Shown in pieces: positions 51,097-59,844 of a stretch of DNA of 64,000 nucleotides. Positions within the stretch are counted from its first letter, which is position 1, and each line of letters opens with the position of its first letter. Under the pieces are notes generated by a model. It saw only the letters and a program-made list of their open reading frames with translations, did not search any database and was not told where the DNA came from. Origin of the DNA: JAFIEN01 sp051859505 (GTDB lineage: Bacteria > Pseudomonadota > Alphaproteobacteria > Rhodobacterales > Rhodobacteraceae); the NCBI GenBank assembly GCA_051859505.1, contig JBHYFN010000001.1:1-64000 (forward strand), given 5' to 3'. A program made the position numbers and the translations under genes.

Positions 51097-52767
51097 TCAG
51101 TCGCCCAGCGCCGCCGAGACCGCGCCCGACAGCCGCTTCGCATCGGCGCGCGGCATCGGCAGGTAGGTGCCGCCAAGGATATCCGACAGCGTCTTCAGCG
51201 CCGCCTCGGGCCGGTTGCCGGTGTCGATCACCAGCGCCTCGACCCCCGCAAGGGCCAGCGCGCGGGCCATTCCTTTCGCATCTTCCGCCGCCTGCGGCCG
51301 GTTCGCCTCGCCCGAAAGCGCGATATTGGCCCGCCCGTCGGTCAGCACGACGACCGTGGGCGTCAGGCCGCGCCTGCGCGCATGGTCGGCCATGTCCATC
51401 GCCGCGCGGAGGCCCGCGGCCAAGGGCGTGCCGCCACCGCCGGGCAGGGCGGCAAGGCGGCGCTTGGTCTGCACAAGGCTGCGGGTGGGCGGCAACAGCA
51501 CCTCGGCCTCCGTGCCGCGAAAGGCGATCAGCGCCACGTGATCGCGCCTTGCATAGGCCTGCGCCAGCAGCAGTTCGACCGCCCCCTTCGCCTCGGCCAG
51601 CCGGGCAAGGGCGGCCGAGCCCGAGGCATCGACGGCAAAGATCAGCACGCGGTCGGATTTCTCCTCGAAGCGCTTGAGGCGGATGTCACTGGTGCGGATC
51701 TGCAGGCCCTCGCGACCCGAGGCCCGCGCCCGGATCGTCTGCCAGGGGGCGGCGGCGCGCAGGGTCGCCACAAGGTCGATCCGCGCGCCATCGCCCAACC
51801 GCCCGGCACGCGGCGGCAGGGGGCGGCCCCGTCGGTTGCCCTTCCGCGTGGCACCCGAGCCCGATCCCTTGGCCGCGCGCGCCTTGCGGGCGGCAAGGCG
51901 GGCCAGCAGGTCGTCGGGAAGAAGCGCGCGCACGGCCTCAAGCAGCAGTTCCTCGGGCAGGGTCAGCCCCTCGCCCTCGGCCTCTTGCCGTTCGCCCTCG
52001 TTGGGTTGGGTCTCGGGGGGCGGGTCTGCCTCCTCGGGGGCGGGTTCGGGCAGTTGCGTGGCGCGATGGGCAAGGGTGAGGGCGACCGCGACCTCAAGAT
52101 CGGCCTCCGCCACCACGTTACGCCCCGCCAAGGCCGCATGGGCCCGCGCGGCGCGCAGGGCAAAGACGGGAGCACGGGCCGAGGCGATGCCGAAGGCCGC
52201 GCAGAGCTCGACGATCTGGGTCGCGGCGCTGTCGGGGACGGTGACAAGGGACAGGGCCGCGCGGGCGGCGTCCAGATCCTCCGGCTCCGGGCCGAAGCCC
52301 GTCACCTCGCCCGAGGGGACATCGGTCAGGTCCACGGAAAAGGCCATCCGCTCGGCCAGCGCGGGGGGCAGACCCTCGTCCGCCTCCGCGCCCTCGTCCA
52401 GCGCGAGCAGGAGGTGGCCGCGCCCCTCGTCCAGCGTCAGCGCCAGCCTCGCGGCCATCTGCGCCGGGCAGCGTTCGGCCATCGCAAGGCAAAGCGCCGA
52501 AGGTTCGGCCAGAAGGCCGCGGTTCATCACCACCCCGCCATGCGCCAGCGTTGCCGACAGGTCCAGCCCGCCGAACAGCGCCTCGTCCGTCATCGCCGGG
52601 TGCAGGCGCGTCAGCGGCAGGGGCAGCGCGGGCAGCATGGCGACCAGCGCATCCCGCACCGGGCCGGAGCGGGCGCGGATCGCCAGCCCGCCAAGGCCCC
52701 CGGGATCGACGGCCAGCAGCGCCAGTGCCGTGGTGGCGCGGGGGAAGGGCGATGTCAGGTCAGCCAA
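51097..52767 (-). CDS. bchD: magnesium chelatase, D subunit
   Basis: BchD (556 residues) forms the AAA+ double ring with BchI that drives magnesium insertion. The N-terminal half is an AAA-like module lacking a working P-loop, followed by an acidic Pro/Glu-rich linker (about 255-285). The C-terminal von Willebrand A domain has the MIDAS motif FAVDASGSAA and VVLTDGRAN. No ATG fits the expected N-terminus; TTG at 52767 overlaps the bchI stop region, gives LADLTSPFPRATTAL and yields the usual length, so I chose it. Confidence 0.95.
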   Translation of the reverse strand: MADLTSPFPRATTALALLAVDPGGLGGLAIRARSGPVRDALVAMLPALPLPLTRLHPAMTDEALFGGLDLSATLAHGGVVMNRGLLAEPSALCLAMAERCPAQMAARLALTLDEGRGHLLLALDEGAEADEGLPPALAERMAFSVDLTDVPSGEVTGFGPEPEDLDAARAALSLVTVPDSAATQIVELCAAFGIASARAPVFALRAARAHAALAGRNVVAEADLEVAVALTLAHRATQLPEPAPEEADPPPETQPNEGERQEAEGEGLTLPEELLLEAVRALLPDDLLARLAARKARAAKGSGSGATRKGNRRGRPLPPRAGRLGDGARIDLVATLRAAAPWQTIRARASGREGLQIRTSDIRLKRFEEKSDRVLIFAVDASGSAALARLAEAKGAVELLLAQAYARRDHVALIAFRGTEAEVLLPPTRSLVQTKRRLAALPGGGGTPLAAGLRAAMDMADHARRRGLTPTVVVLTDGRANIALSGEANRPQAAEDAKGMARALALAGVEALVIDTGNRPEAALKTLSDILGGTYLPMPRADAKRLSGAVSAALGD

Positions 52768-53764
52768 GAACCTCCTCCACGATCCGTGCAACGCGGGTGC
52801 CGCTGCCCGCCTCGTCCAGCGGATCGCGGCGCAGGCGGTGGCGCAAAGCCATGCCCGCCACATCGCGCACATGCGCCCGGCTTAGCGCCGTGTCATCGCG
52901 CCATGCCGCATAGGCCCGCGCGGCCTTGAGCAGCGTGAGTTCGCCCCGCAACCCGTCGGACCCCAGCGCAAGGCAAAGGCCCGCCACATCCGTCAGCGTC
53001 TTGTCCGGGGTGCGCAACTCCTTCAGCGCCTTGCGCGCCGTCAGGATCCGGTCACGGATCGCCGCATCCTCGGCCTGCCAGCGCAGCATGAAGGCGGCGT
53101 GATCGGTGTCATAGGCATCGCGGCGGCGGATCACCTCGACCCTCGTGTCGATCTCTTTCGGCGAGGCGACCTCGACCGACAGGCCGAACCGGTCGATCAG
53201 CTGCGGGCGCAACTCGCCCTCTTCGGGGTTGCCCGAACCGACAAGGACAAAGCGCGCAGGGTGGCGGATCGACAGCCCCTCACGTTCAACCACGTTCTCG
53301 CCCGAGGCGGCCACGTCAAGCAGCAGGTCGACGATATGATCCTCGAGCAGGTTGACCTCGTCAATATAGAGATAGCCGCGGTTCGCGCGGGCCAGAAGGC
53401 CGGGCTGGAACGCCTTTTCCCCCTTGGTCAGTGCCTTTTCGATATCAAGCGCGCCGGTCACCCGGTCTTCGGTCGCGCCAAGGGGCAGGTCGATGACCGG
53501 GGTGGGGCGTTCGGTCACGCGGCGGGTGGCAAGCCCGGCCCAGTCGGGCACCTCGGCGGGCGTTTCGGAATTGACGGGGCAGCCCTCGACCGCCGCGATG
53601 GGCGGCAGGAGGGCGGCGAGGGCGCGGACGGCGGTGGATTTGCCCGTGCCCCGGTCGCCAAAGACAAGAACGCCGCCGATCGACGGGTCGATGGCGGTCA
53701 GGATCATCGCCAGCTTCATCTCGTCCTGGCCGACGATGGCCGAGAAGGGGAAGGGCTGTTTCAT
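52760..53764 (-). CDS. bchI: magnesium chelatase, I subunit
   Basis: BchI (334 residues) is the AAA+ ATPase of magnesium chelatase. Walker A GDRGTGKST is at residues 36-44; Walker B lies in YLYIDEVNLLEDH at about 150; the arginine-finger region follows in LVGSGNPEEGELRPQLIDRFG. It overlaps crtA upstream by 4 bases (ATGA) and bchD downstream by 8 bases. The crtA-bchIDO operon order is standard in Rhodobacter. Confidence 0.96.
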   Translation of the reverse strand: MKQPFPFSAIVGQDEMKLAMILTAIDPSIGGVLVFGDRGTGKSTAVRALAALLPPIAAVEGCPVNSETPAEVPDWAGLATRRVTERPTPVIDLPLGATEDRVTGALDIEKALTKGEKAFQPGLLARANRGYLYIDEVNLLEDHIVDLLLDVAASGENVVEREGLSIRHPARFVLVGSGNPEEGELRPQLIDRFGLSVEVASPKEIDTRVEVIRRRDAYDTDHAAFMLRWQAEDAAIRDRILTARKALKELRTPDKTLTDVAGLCLALGSDGLRGELTLLKAARAYAAWRDDTALSRAHVRDVAGMALRHRLRRDPLDEAGSGTRVARIVEEVLG

Positions 53765-54465
53765 GCTGTCTCCAGTGTCTTCAGGGGCGATCCGCCGTTC
53801 CAGCTTCCCATATCGGAATGCACGGTGAAACGGGCGTAGAGTTCTTCGTTGAACCAGCCTTCCTCGCGCACGGCGCGGATGGCGGCGGCATGGGGGCCGG
53901 TGCGGGCGAAACCGGCCATCGCGCGTTCCGATGGCCAGATCGAGAAGGTGACTTGATGCAGAAGGGGCACCTCGCCGATGCCGATCTTGAAGGCGACGTT
54001 CGGGTCGGTGCCGATCATGGCCGAGATATCGGGCACGCGCTTCCAGAACCGCGCGGCGATGCGCGGCTTGACGGTGGCGCGGGTCAGGGCGGCCAGCGGG
54101 CCGTCATGGTCGGGCGTGGCGGGGGTGAAGGGCGCCCGTCCCGACCATTCGCCGCGCGATTGGGTGGGGGTCAGGAACACCGTCCAGTCCTCGGCCGCGC
54201 GGGCGCGGTAGCGGCGCCAGACGGGGGCCCCGGTCACGCGGGCGCGGGCGGTCTCTGGGTCGGGCCAGGTGGCGAGTATCGCATAGACGCCGGTGTTGGG
54301 GACGGGGGTGAAGCCTTCCCCGGTGCCCGAGCCGCAGAGCTTCCAGAAGCCGATGTCGGGCGTGCGCGCCATCGCCGGGCGGGCAAGGCCCATCTGCGCA
54401 AAGGCCCAGGCCCGGGCGGCGAGGGAGCCGAAGCGGAAGACGGACAGGCTGACGGATTGGGGCAA
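53761..54465 (-). CDS. crtA: spheroidene monooxygenase
   Basis: CrtA (234 residues) uses oxygen to convert spheroidene to spheroidenone (and related carotenoids to 2-keto forms), giving the red colour of aerobic cells. The family pattern is visible: FWKLCGSGTGEGFTPVPN near residue 40, then FTPATPDHDGPLAALTRATV and HQVTFSIWPSERAM. It is the first gene of crtA-bchIDO and diverges from crtI. A PpsR operator lies 15 bases upstream of its ATG. Confidence 0.95.
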   Translation of the reverse strand: MPQSVSLSVFRFGSLAARAWAFAQMGLARPAMARTPDIGFWKLCGSGTGEGFTPVPNTGVYAILATWPDPETARARVTGAPVWRRYRARAAEDWTVFLTPTQSRGEWSGRAPFTPATPDHDGPLAALTRATVKPRIAARFWKRVPDISAMIGTDPNVAFKIGIGEVPLLHQVTFSIWPSERAMAGFARTGPHAAAIRAVREEGWFNEELYARFTVHSDMGSWNGGSPLKTLETA

Positions 54466-54479
54466 GGTTCTCTCCGGTG

Positions 54480-54497
54480 TGTCAACTTATCCTGACA
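54480..54497. promoter_or_regulatory. PpsR/CrtJ operator, crtA side
   Basis: TGTCAACTTATCCTGACA fits TGTC-N10-GACA exactly, beginning 15 bases upstream of the crtA ATG. Its centre is 147 bases from the crtI-side operator. Confidence 0.83.
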
Positions 54498-54626
54498 GAT
54501 GGAGAGGACTTTGGAAAGATACCCCGTGGTCGCACGGGGCCTTCGCGGTGAATGAGCCTTTTCGCCAAAGCGAAAGGGGAAGCGGGGCGCGAGGAAAGGA
54601 TTGTCAGGACGCGAGGGGGGCGATAC

Positions 54627-54644
54627 TGTCTAGTTATGTTGACA
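54627..54644. promoter_or_regulatory. PpsR/CrtJ operator overlapping the crtI start
   Basis: TGTCTAGTTATGTTGACA fits TGTC-N10-GACA exactly. The ATG in its centre (54636) is the first in-frame ATG of crtI. If transcription starts inside or downstream of the operator, translation must start later, for example at GTG 54717. Confidence 0.82.
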
Positions 54645-56249
54645 CATTCGCAGACAGACTCGCCCGCGACCTGGGGCACAGAGAACGGGGCCACCGAGAG
54701 CGGGGCCGCAGAATACGTGGCCGCAGAGAACCGGGCCATCGTGATCGGCGCGGGGCTGGGCGGCCTTGCCGCGGCGATGCGGCTTGGGGCGAAGGGCTGG
54801 CGGGTGACGGTGATCGACCGGCTGGACCGGGCCGGGGGGCGCGGCTCTTCGATCACGCAAGGCGGGCACCGATTCGATCTGGGGCCGACCATCGTGACCG
54901 TTCCGCAGGTCTTCGAGGAGCTTTGGGCCGCCTGCGGGCGCGATTTCCGCAAGGATGTGGACCTGCGCCCGCTGAACCCTTTCTATCGCATCCAGTGGCC
55001 CGACGGTTCGCATTTCGATGCGACCGGGGATACCGACCGGATGGTGGCCGAGGTGGCGCGCCTTTCGCCCGGGGACGTGAAGGGCTATCTGCGGTTCCTG
55101 CGTGACAGCAAGCGGCGCTTCGTCGTGGGATACGAGGGCATGGTCGCCAAGCCCATGCACCGGCTGTGGGAGACGGTGAAGGTTCTGCCCGAATTCGGCG
55201 TCTTGCGGGCGGACAGGTCGATCCACGGGCTGGCGAAACGGCGGGTGCGTGATCCGCGGCTGCAGATGGCGCTGTCGTTTCATCCGCTGTTCATCGGCGG
55301 CGATCCGATGAACGTGACCTCGATCTATGCCCTCGTCAGCCATCTGGAAAAGGAATTCGGCGTCCATTACGCCATGGGTGGCGTGCAGGCCATCGCCGAT
55401 GCCATGGTCCGGGTGATCGAAGGGCAGGGGGGCACCGTGCGACTTGGCGTCGAGGCCGACGAGATCCTGTTCCGGGGCAACCGGGCTACGGGCGTGCGGT
55501 TGGCGGGCGGCGCGGTGCTGGAGGCGGGGCTGATCGTCAGCAATGCCGATGCCGGGCACACCTACAGCCGCCTTCTGCGCAACCGTCGCCGCCGCGTCTG
55601 GACCGACCGCAAGGTGGATCGGCAGCGCTGGTCGATGGGGCTTTACGTCTGGTATTTCGGCACGAAGGGCACGCGCGCGATGTGGCCCGGTCTGGGGCAT
55701 CACACGATCCTGAGCGGTCCGCGCTACGAGGGGCTTTTGCGCGACATCTTCATCAAGGGCCGGCTGGCCGATGACATGAGCCTGTATATCCACCGCCCCA
55801 GCGTGACCGACCCGTCTGTCGCGCCCGAAGGGGACGATACCTTCTATGTTCTGTCCCCGGTCCCGAATCTGGGCCATGCCGATGCCGTCGACTGGCGGCG
55901 CGAAGAGCCGGTCTATCGCGAAAAGGTCGCGGCCGTGCTCGAAGGTGTGATGCCCGGCTTCCGGGCGCGGATGACCGAAAGCCTTGTCTTCACGCCCGAA
56001 ACCTTCCGCGACCGTTATCTTTCGCCGCTGGGCGCGGGGTTCTCGATCGAGCCGCGGATCCTGCAAAGCGCCTGGTTTCGCCCCCATAACGTGAGCGAAG
56101 AGGCCGAGGGGCTGTATCTGGTCGGCGCGGGCACCCATCCCGGCGCGGGGCTGCCGGGGGTGGTCTCAAGCGCCAAGGTGCTGGCGCAGCTGGTGCCGGA
56201 TGCGCCCGAGGTTGCCCCGCTGCAAGAACAGAGGATCGCCGCGGAATGA
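54636..56249 (+). CDS. crtI: phytoene desaturase (neurosporene-forming)
   Basis: CrtI desaturates phytoene to neurosporene. The FAD-binding motif VIGAGLGGLAAAMRLGAKGW, GGRGSSITQGGHRFDLGPTI and the C-terminal GAGTHPGAGLPGVVSSAKV are typical. The ATG at 54636 gives 537 residues, about 20 more than the R. sphaeroides enzyme, and lies inside a PpsR operator; the extra N-terminus is low-complexity (TENGATESGAAEYVAAEN). GTG 54717, nine residues before the FAD motif, would give the usual length and may be the true start. It overlaps crtB by 4 bases. Confidence 0.95.
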   Translation: MLTHSQTDSPATWGTENGATESGAAEYVAAENRAIVIGAGLGGLAAAMRLGAKGWRVTVIDRLDRAGGRGSSITQGGHRFDLGPTIVTVPQVFEELWAACGRDFRKDVDLRPLNPFYRIQWPDGSHFDATGDTDRMVAEVARLSPGDVKGYLRFLRDSKRRFVVGYEGMVAKPMHRLWETVKVLPEFGVLRADRSIHGLAKRRVRDPRLQMALSFHPLFIGGDPMNVTSIYALVSHLEKEFGVHYAMGGVQAIADAMVRVIEGQGGTVRLGVEADEILFRGNRATGVRLAGGAVLEAGLIVSNADAGHTYSRLLRNRRRRVWTDRKVDRQRWSMGLYVWYFGTKGTRAMWPGLGHHTILSGPRYEGLLRDIFIKGRLADDMSLYIHRPSVTDPSVAPEGDDTFYVLSPVPNLGHADAVDWRREEPVYREKVAAVLEGVMPGFRARMTESLVFTPETFRDRYLSPLGAGFSIEPRILQSAWFRPHNVSEEAEGLYLVGAGTHPGAGLPGVVSSAKVLAQLVPDAPEVAPLQEQRIAAE

Positions 56250-57271
56250 GCGTCGCGCCCGAGGATCTGGCCCATTGCGAGGCGGCGATCCGGACCGGGT
56301 CGCTGTCCTTTCATGCGGCCTCGCGCCTGCTGCCGGACAGCGTGAGGAACCCGGCGCTGGTGCTTTATGCCTTCTGCCGGTTGGCCGATGACGAGGTGGA
56401 CGAGGGCACGCAGAAAGGCCGCGCCGTTCTGGCCCTGACCGAACGGCTGGACCTTGCCTATGCCGGCCGGCCCCGGAATGCGCCCGAGGACCGCGCCTTC
56501 GCGGCAATCGTCGAGGAATTCGAGATGCCCCGCGCCCTGCCCGAGGCCCTGCTGGAAGGGCTGGCGTGGGATGCCGTCGGCCGGCGCTATGCGACGCTGT
56601 CGGATGTACGCGCCTATTCCGCGCGGGTGGCAAGTGCGGTGGGTGCGATGATGTGCGTGCTGATGCGGGTGCGCGATCCGCATGCTCTGGCGCGGGCCTG
56701 CGATCTGGGCGTGGCGATGCAACTCACGAACATCGCCCGCGACGTGGGCGAGGATGCGCGGGCCGGGCGAATCTATCTGCCGACCGACTGGCTGGCCGAG
56801 GCGGGGATCGACGCGGAGGCATTCTTCCGCGATCCGCAGGCCGGGCCGGAGGTCCGCCGCATGGTCTCGCGCCTGCTGTCCGAGGCGGACCGGCTGTATC
56901 TGCGCTCCGAGGCGGGGATACCGGCCCTGCCGATGAAGGCGCGGACGGGGATCTGGGCGGCGCGGCTGATCTATGCCGGGATCGGGACAGAGGTGCGGCG
57001 GCAGGGCTGCGACAGCATCTCGCGCCGGGCGCGGACCAACGGGTTGCAGAAGGCGGGCTGGATGGCGCAGGCGGGCGCGCGGGCGGGGCTGTCGGCGGTG
57101 ATGCCGCAACCGGCCGTGCTCTTCGCCCCGCCGCTGCCCGAGGTGGCCTTCCTGGTCGAGGCCGCGGGCCGGGCTACGCGACCTCGCGGACGCACTCCGG
57201 CGCTTCTGGATGTGCTGGCCGAACTCAAGGCCCGCGAGGCCGGTATTGGAACCGACGCGCAGAGGGCCTAG
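56246..57271 (+). CDS. crtB: phytoene synthase
   Basis: CrtB (341 residues) joins two geranylgeranyl diphosphates to phytoene. Both Asp-rich substrate-Mg motifs are present: ADDEVDEGT near residue 49 and NIARDVGEDARAGRIYLP near 165. The length is typical. The ATG overlaps the crtI stop by 4 bases, so desaturase and synthase are co-translated. Thirty bases separate it from tspO. Confidence 0.95.
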   Translation: MSVAPEDLAHCEAAIRTGSLSFHAASRLLPDSVRNPALVLYAFCRLADDEVDEGTQKGRAVLALTERLDLAYAGRPRNAPEDRAFAAIVEEFEMPRALPEALLEGLAWDAVGRRYATLSDVRAYSARVASAVGAMMCVLMRVRDPHALARACDLGVAMQLTNIARDVGEDARAGRIYLPTDWLAEAGIDAEAFFRDPQAGPEVRRMVSRLLSEADRLYLRSEAGIPALPMKARTGIWAARLIYAGIGTEVRRQGCDSISRRARTNGLQKAGWMAQAGARAGLSAVMPQPAVLFAPPLPEVAFLVEAAGRATRPRGRTPALLDVLAELKAREAGIGTDAQRA

Positions 57272-57301
57272 GTAAGGGGAAACCCGAAAGGATCCCGGCC
57301 C

Positions 57302-57781
57302 ATGGACTTTCTGCTTTTCGCGATCTTTCTGGCCGCCACCTTCGGGGCGGGTGCCACCGGGGCGATGTTCCCGACCGGCGAATGGTACAAGCAGCTTGCC
57401 AAACCGTCATGGACCCCGCCCAACTGGGTCTTTCCGGTCATGTGGACCTCGATCTACCTGCTGATCGCCTTTGCCGGCGCGCGGGTCGCCACGATGGAGG
57501 GCAATGCCTATGCGATGGCCTTCTGGGCGGCGCAGATCGCCTTCAACGCGCTCTGGACGCCGATCTTCTTTGGTCTGCGCAGGCTTTGGGGGGCGCTCCC
57601 GGTCATGGGGATGCTGTGGGTGAGCGTGCTGGGGGCCACGATCACGCATTGGCAGCTTGACCTTTGGGCCGGGCTTGCCTTCCTGCCCTACATGATCTGG
57701 GTCACGATCGCGGGGTTCCTGAACCTGTCGGTCGCGCGGCTGAACCCGGATGTGGCGCCGCTCAAACCCTCAGAGCTGTGA
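57302..57781 (+). CDS. tspO: tryptophan-rich sensory protein TspO (CrtK)
   Basis: TspO (159 residues) is an outer-membrane tetrapyrrole-binding protein with five helices that modulates photosynthesis gene expression in R. sphaeroides, perhaps by exporting porphyrin intermediates. The signatures WYKQLAKPSWTPPNWVFPVMW and AAQIAFNALWTPIFFGLRRL are visible. It follows crtB in the usual order, but the normal next gene, crtC, is displaced by two inserted genes. Its 3' end overlaps the convergent sulfotransferase-like gene by 12 bases. Confidence 0.95.
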   Translation: MDFLLFAIFLAATFGAGATGAMFPTGEWYKQLAKPSWTPPNWVFPVMWTSIYLLIAFAGARVATMEGNAYAMAFWAAQIAFNALWTPIFFGLRRLWGALPVMGMLWVSVLGATITHWQLDLWAGLAFLPYMIWVTIAGFLNLSVARLNPDVAPLKPSEL

Positions 57782-58774
57782 GGCGTTCCGCCTGAGCGCG
57801 AGAAGCGCGGTCAGAAGGTCGCGGGCCAGCGGCAGCGCCGCCTCGGGGGCCAACGGCGCGTGGAAGGGTTCGGGTTGGCGATCGGCAAAGGCCTCCGGGC
57901 GCCACCAGCGGGGATCGTCGCGCATGGCATCGGCGCAATCGGGCGTCATCCGCGACAGAAGCCGGTCGTTGCCGGGGCGCGAGCGGTCGATGATCGCCTC
58001 GGCCAGCGCCGGGTCGATCACCCAGGGCGTGGGGGCCGCGGCCTCGGGCGGCAGAAGCGCGGGCAGGAGGAAGTCGATCTCGGGCCCATGCGCCGCGCGC
58101 AGTTCCGGGAAGGCCTGCAGAAGCCGCAGGACGGGGCCGGGAAGGCTGGGGTTGGCGCGCTGCGTGACCATGCCCTCGGGCTTCTCAACGCCGAAGGCGT
58201 CAAGGAAATCGGTCACGACATCGCGGGGCAGGGGGCGGACGACGATCCTTTCGACCACGTCGAACGCCTGCCAGCGGTCGAGGTAGTCGCAGAACTGCGC
58301 CTGCCTGATGCGCTTGGTCAGCCACTTCTCCCGGTCGTCCGCACGCTCGGCGCAGGCCCAGGCGCCCCATTGCCACCATGCCGAATTCACATAATCCACC
58401 TGCGGCCGGACATAGGCCACGACGGTGACGGGAATCCCCAAGGCCCCGAAGAACTGCCCGGCCAGATCGGGCATGCACAACAGGCCTTCATTCGAAAGGA
58501 TGACGGTATCGAGCGCCTTCAGCTCATTCGCGAGCCGCAGAAGGGCCGACGGGTCACTCTCCTCCAGCTTGTTGAGGTTCGGGCTTGCGACATAGCCGCG
58601 GAAATCCGCCTTCCTCAATCCGGTGCCTGCGGTCAGGTTGAGGTAACGGTCAAAGGCGCCATAGCGCCAGACCGTGCCGTCCCGATGGTGCAGCACCGGG
58701 TTGCGCGTCAGATGCGTCTGAAGCGCGCTCGAGCCGCATTTGCCCGCGCCCACATGCAGGATGATCCGTGCCAT
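57770..58774 (-). CDS. sulfotransferase-like P-loop protein inserted in the crt cluster
   Basis: A 334-residue soluble protein opening with ARIILHVGAGKCGSSALQTHL, the phosphosulfate-binding-loop pattern of sulfotransferases, and containing VAYVRPQVDYVNSAWWQWG, similar to their 3'-phosphate-binding segment. It is probably a sugar or surface-group sulfotransferase, but the substrate is unknown and an enzymatic role is not proven. It lies on the opposite strand to tspO and between tspO and crtC, where canonical Rhodobacter clusters have no such gene, so it appears to be an insertion. It shares its strand with the dipeptidase and crtC; the dipeptidase stop is 11 bases before its start. Confidence 0.65.
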   Translation of the reverse strand: MARIILHVGAGKCGSSALQTHLTRNPVLHHRDGTVWRYGAFDRYLNLTAGTGLRKADFRGYVASPNLNKLEESDPSALLRLANELKALDTVILSNEGLLCMPDLAGQFFGALGIPVTVVAYVRPQVDYVNSAWWQWGAWACAERADDREKWLTKRIRQAQFCDYLDRWQAFDVVERIVVRPLPRDVVTDFLDAFGVEKPEGMVTQRANPSLPGPVLRLLQAFPELRAAHGPEIDFLLPALLPPEAAAPTPWVIDPALAEAIIDRSRPGNDRLLSRMTPDCADAMRDDPRWWRPEAFADRQPEPFHAPLAPEAALPLARDLLTALLALRRNASQL

Positions 58775-58785
58775 GCGGCCGTCTA

Positions 58786-59844
58786 TCAGCCGCCCCAGAT
58801 CCGCCGCAAGACCGCAAGCCAGTTGTCCTGCGCAAGCTTGGCGATCAAGGCCTCTCCGAATCCATGCCGCCGCAGGGCGTCAAGCAGCACCGGCAAGCCC
58901 GCCGCGTCGCGGATCGGGTCGGGCACCACCGCCCCGTCGAAATCCGAGCCCAGACCCACCCGATCCTCGCCCAGCCGACCGATCAGGTGATCGAGATGGC
59001 GCAGCACGGGATCAAGGGTCATCTCGGGGCTCTGCCTCCCGTCCTCGCGCAGGAAGGAGGTGGCGAAGTTCAGTCCGACAAGGCCGTCGCGTTCGGCGAT
59101 CAGGTCAAGCTGCCGGTCGGTGAGGTTGCGACTCGAGGCCGTGATCGCATGCGCGTTGGAATGGCTGGCGACGAAGGGCCGGTCGGATATGGCCGCCACA
59201 TCGTCGACGCCCCTGGCATTCAGATGCGAGACATCGACCACGATCCGCAGATCGTTGCAGGCCCGGATCAGCCGCTTGCCCGCCTCGGTCAGGCCGGGGC
59301 CGGTGTCGGGGCTGCCCGGAAAGCGGAAGGGCACGCCGTGGCCGAAGATCGTTGGCCGGCTCCAGACCGGGCCAAGCGAGCGCAGGCCCATCGCGTGAAA
59401 CAGGTAGAGCGCGTCCAGATCGGGGTCGATCGCCTCGGCCCCCTCCATATGCATGACGGCGGCGATCCGGCCGGTGGCCATCGCGGCCTCGATCTCGGCC
59501 ACGCTGCGGCAGAGGGCGAAGTCCTGCGGCGTCTCGCGCTCCAGCGCCATCAGATGCCCGGCCATCGCCAGCGCCATCGGCTGGGCGGTCACATGGTCGA
59601 TCAGGGGCGGCAGCTTCAGGTCATAGGGCGGCTCGTCCATCAGCGCGTCGAGGCCCGGGCCCATCTCGGCGGCGGGCGACGGGATGTAGATGGCGAACAT
59701 CCCCCCGGCGAAACCGCCCGCCCGCATCCGCGGCAGGTCCAGATGCCCGGTATCGTCGCCGGACTTCCAGATCCGGCCCCGCTCGGCCGGTTTTTCCAGC
59801 AGACGAAGAAGGATGTCGTTATGGCCGTCGAAAACGGGGATCAT
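58786..59844 (-). CDS. membrane dipeptidase (peptidase family M19)
   Basis: A 352-residue M19 (renal-dipeptidase type) metalloenzyme. The zinc motif HxD is in FDGHNDILLRLLE at the start; MHMEGAEAI supplies the bridging Glu, SHSNAHAI the later His ligands, and VGLGSDFDGAV the terminal Asp region. The start is ATG 59844, overlapping the crtC stop (ATGA), rather than the ATG five codons earlier. This coupling to crtC makes it part of the crtD-crtC transcript, although no link to carotenoids is known. Confidence 0.92.
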   Translation of the reverse strand: MIPVFDGHNDILLRLLEKPAERGRIWKSGDDTGHLDLPRMRAGGFAGGMFAIYIPSPAAEMGPGLDALMDEPPYDLKLPPLIDHVTAQPMALAMAGHLMALERETPQDFALCRSVAEIEAAMATGRIAAVMHMEGAEAIDPDLDALYLFHAMGLRSLGPVWSRPTIFGHGVPFRFPGSPDTGPGLTEAGKRLIRACNDLRIVVDVSHLNARGVDDVAAISDRPFVASHSNAHAITASSRNLTDRQLDLIAERDGLVGLNFATSFLREDGRQSPEMTLDPVLRHLDHLIGRLGEDRVGLGSDFDGAVVPDPIRDAAGLPVLLDALRRHGFGEALIAKLAQDNWLAVLRRIWGG

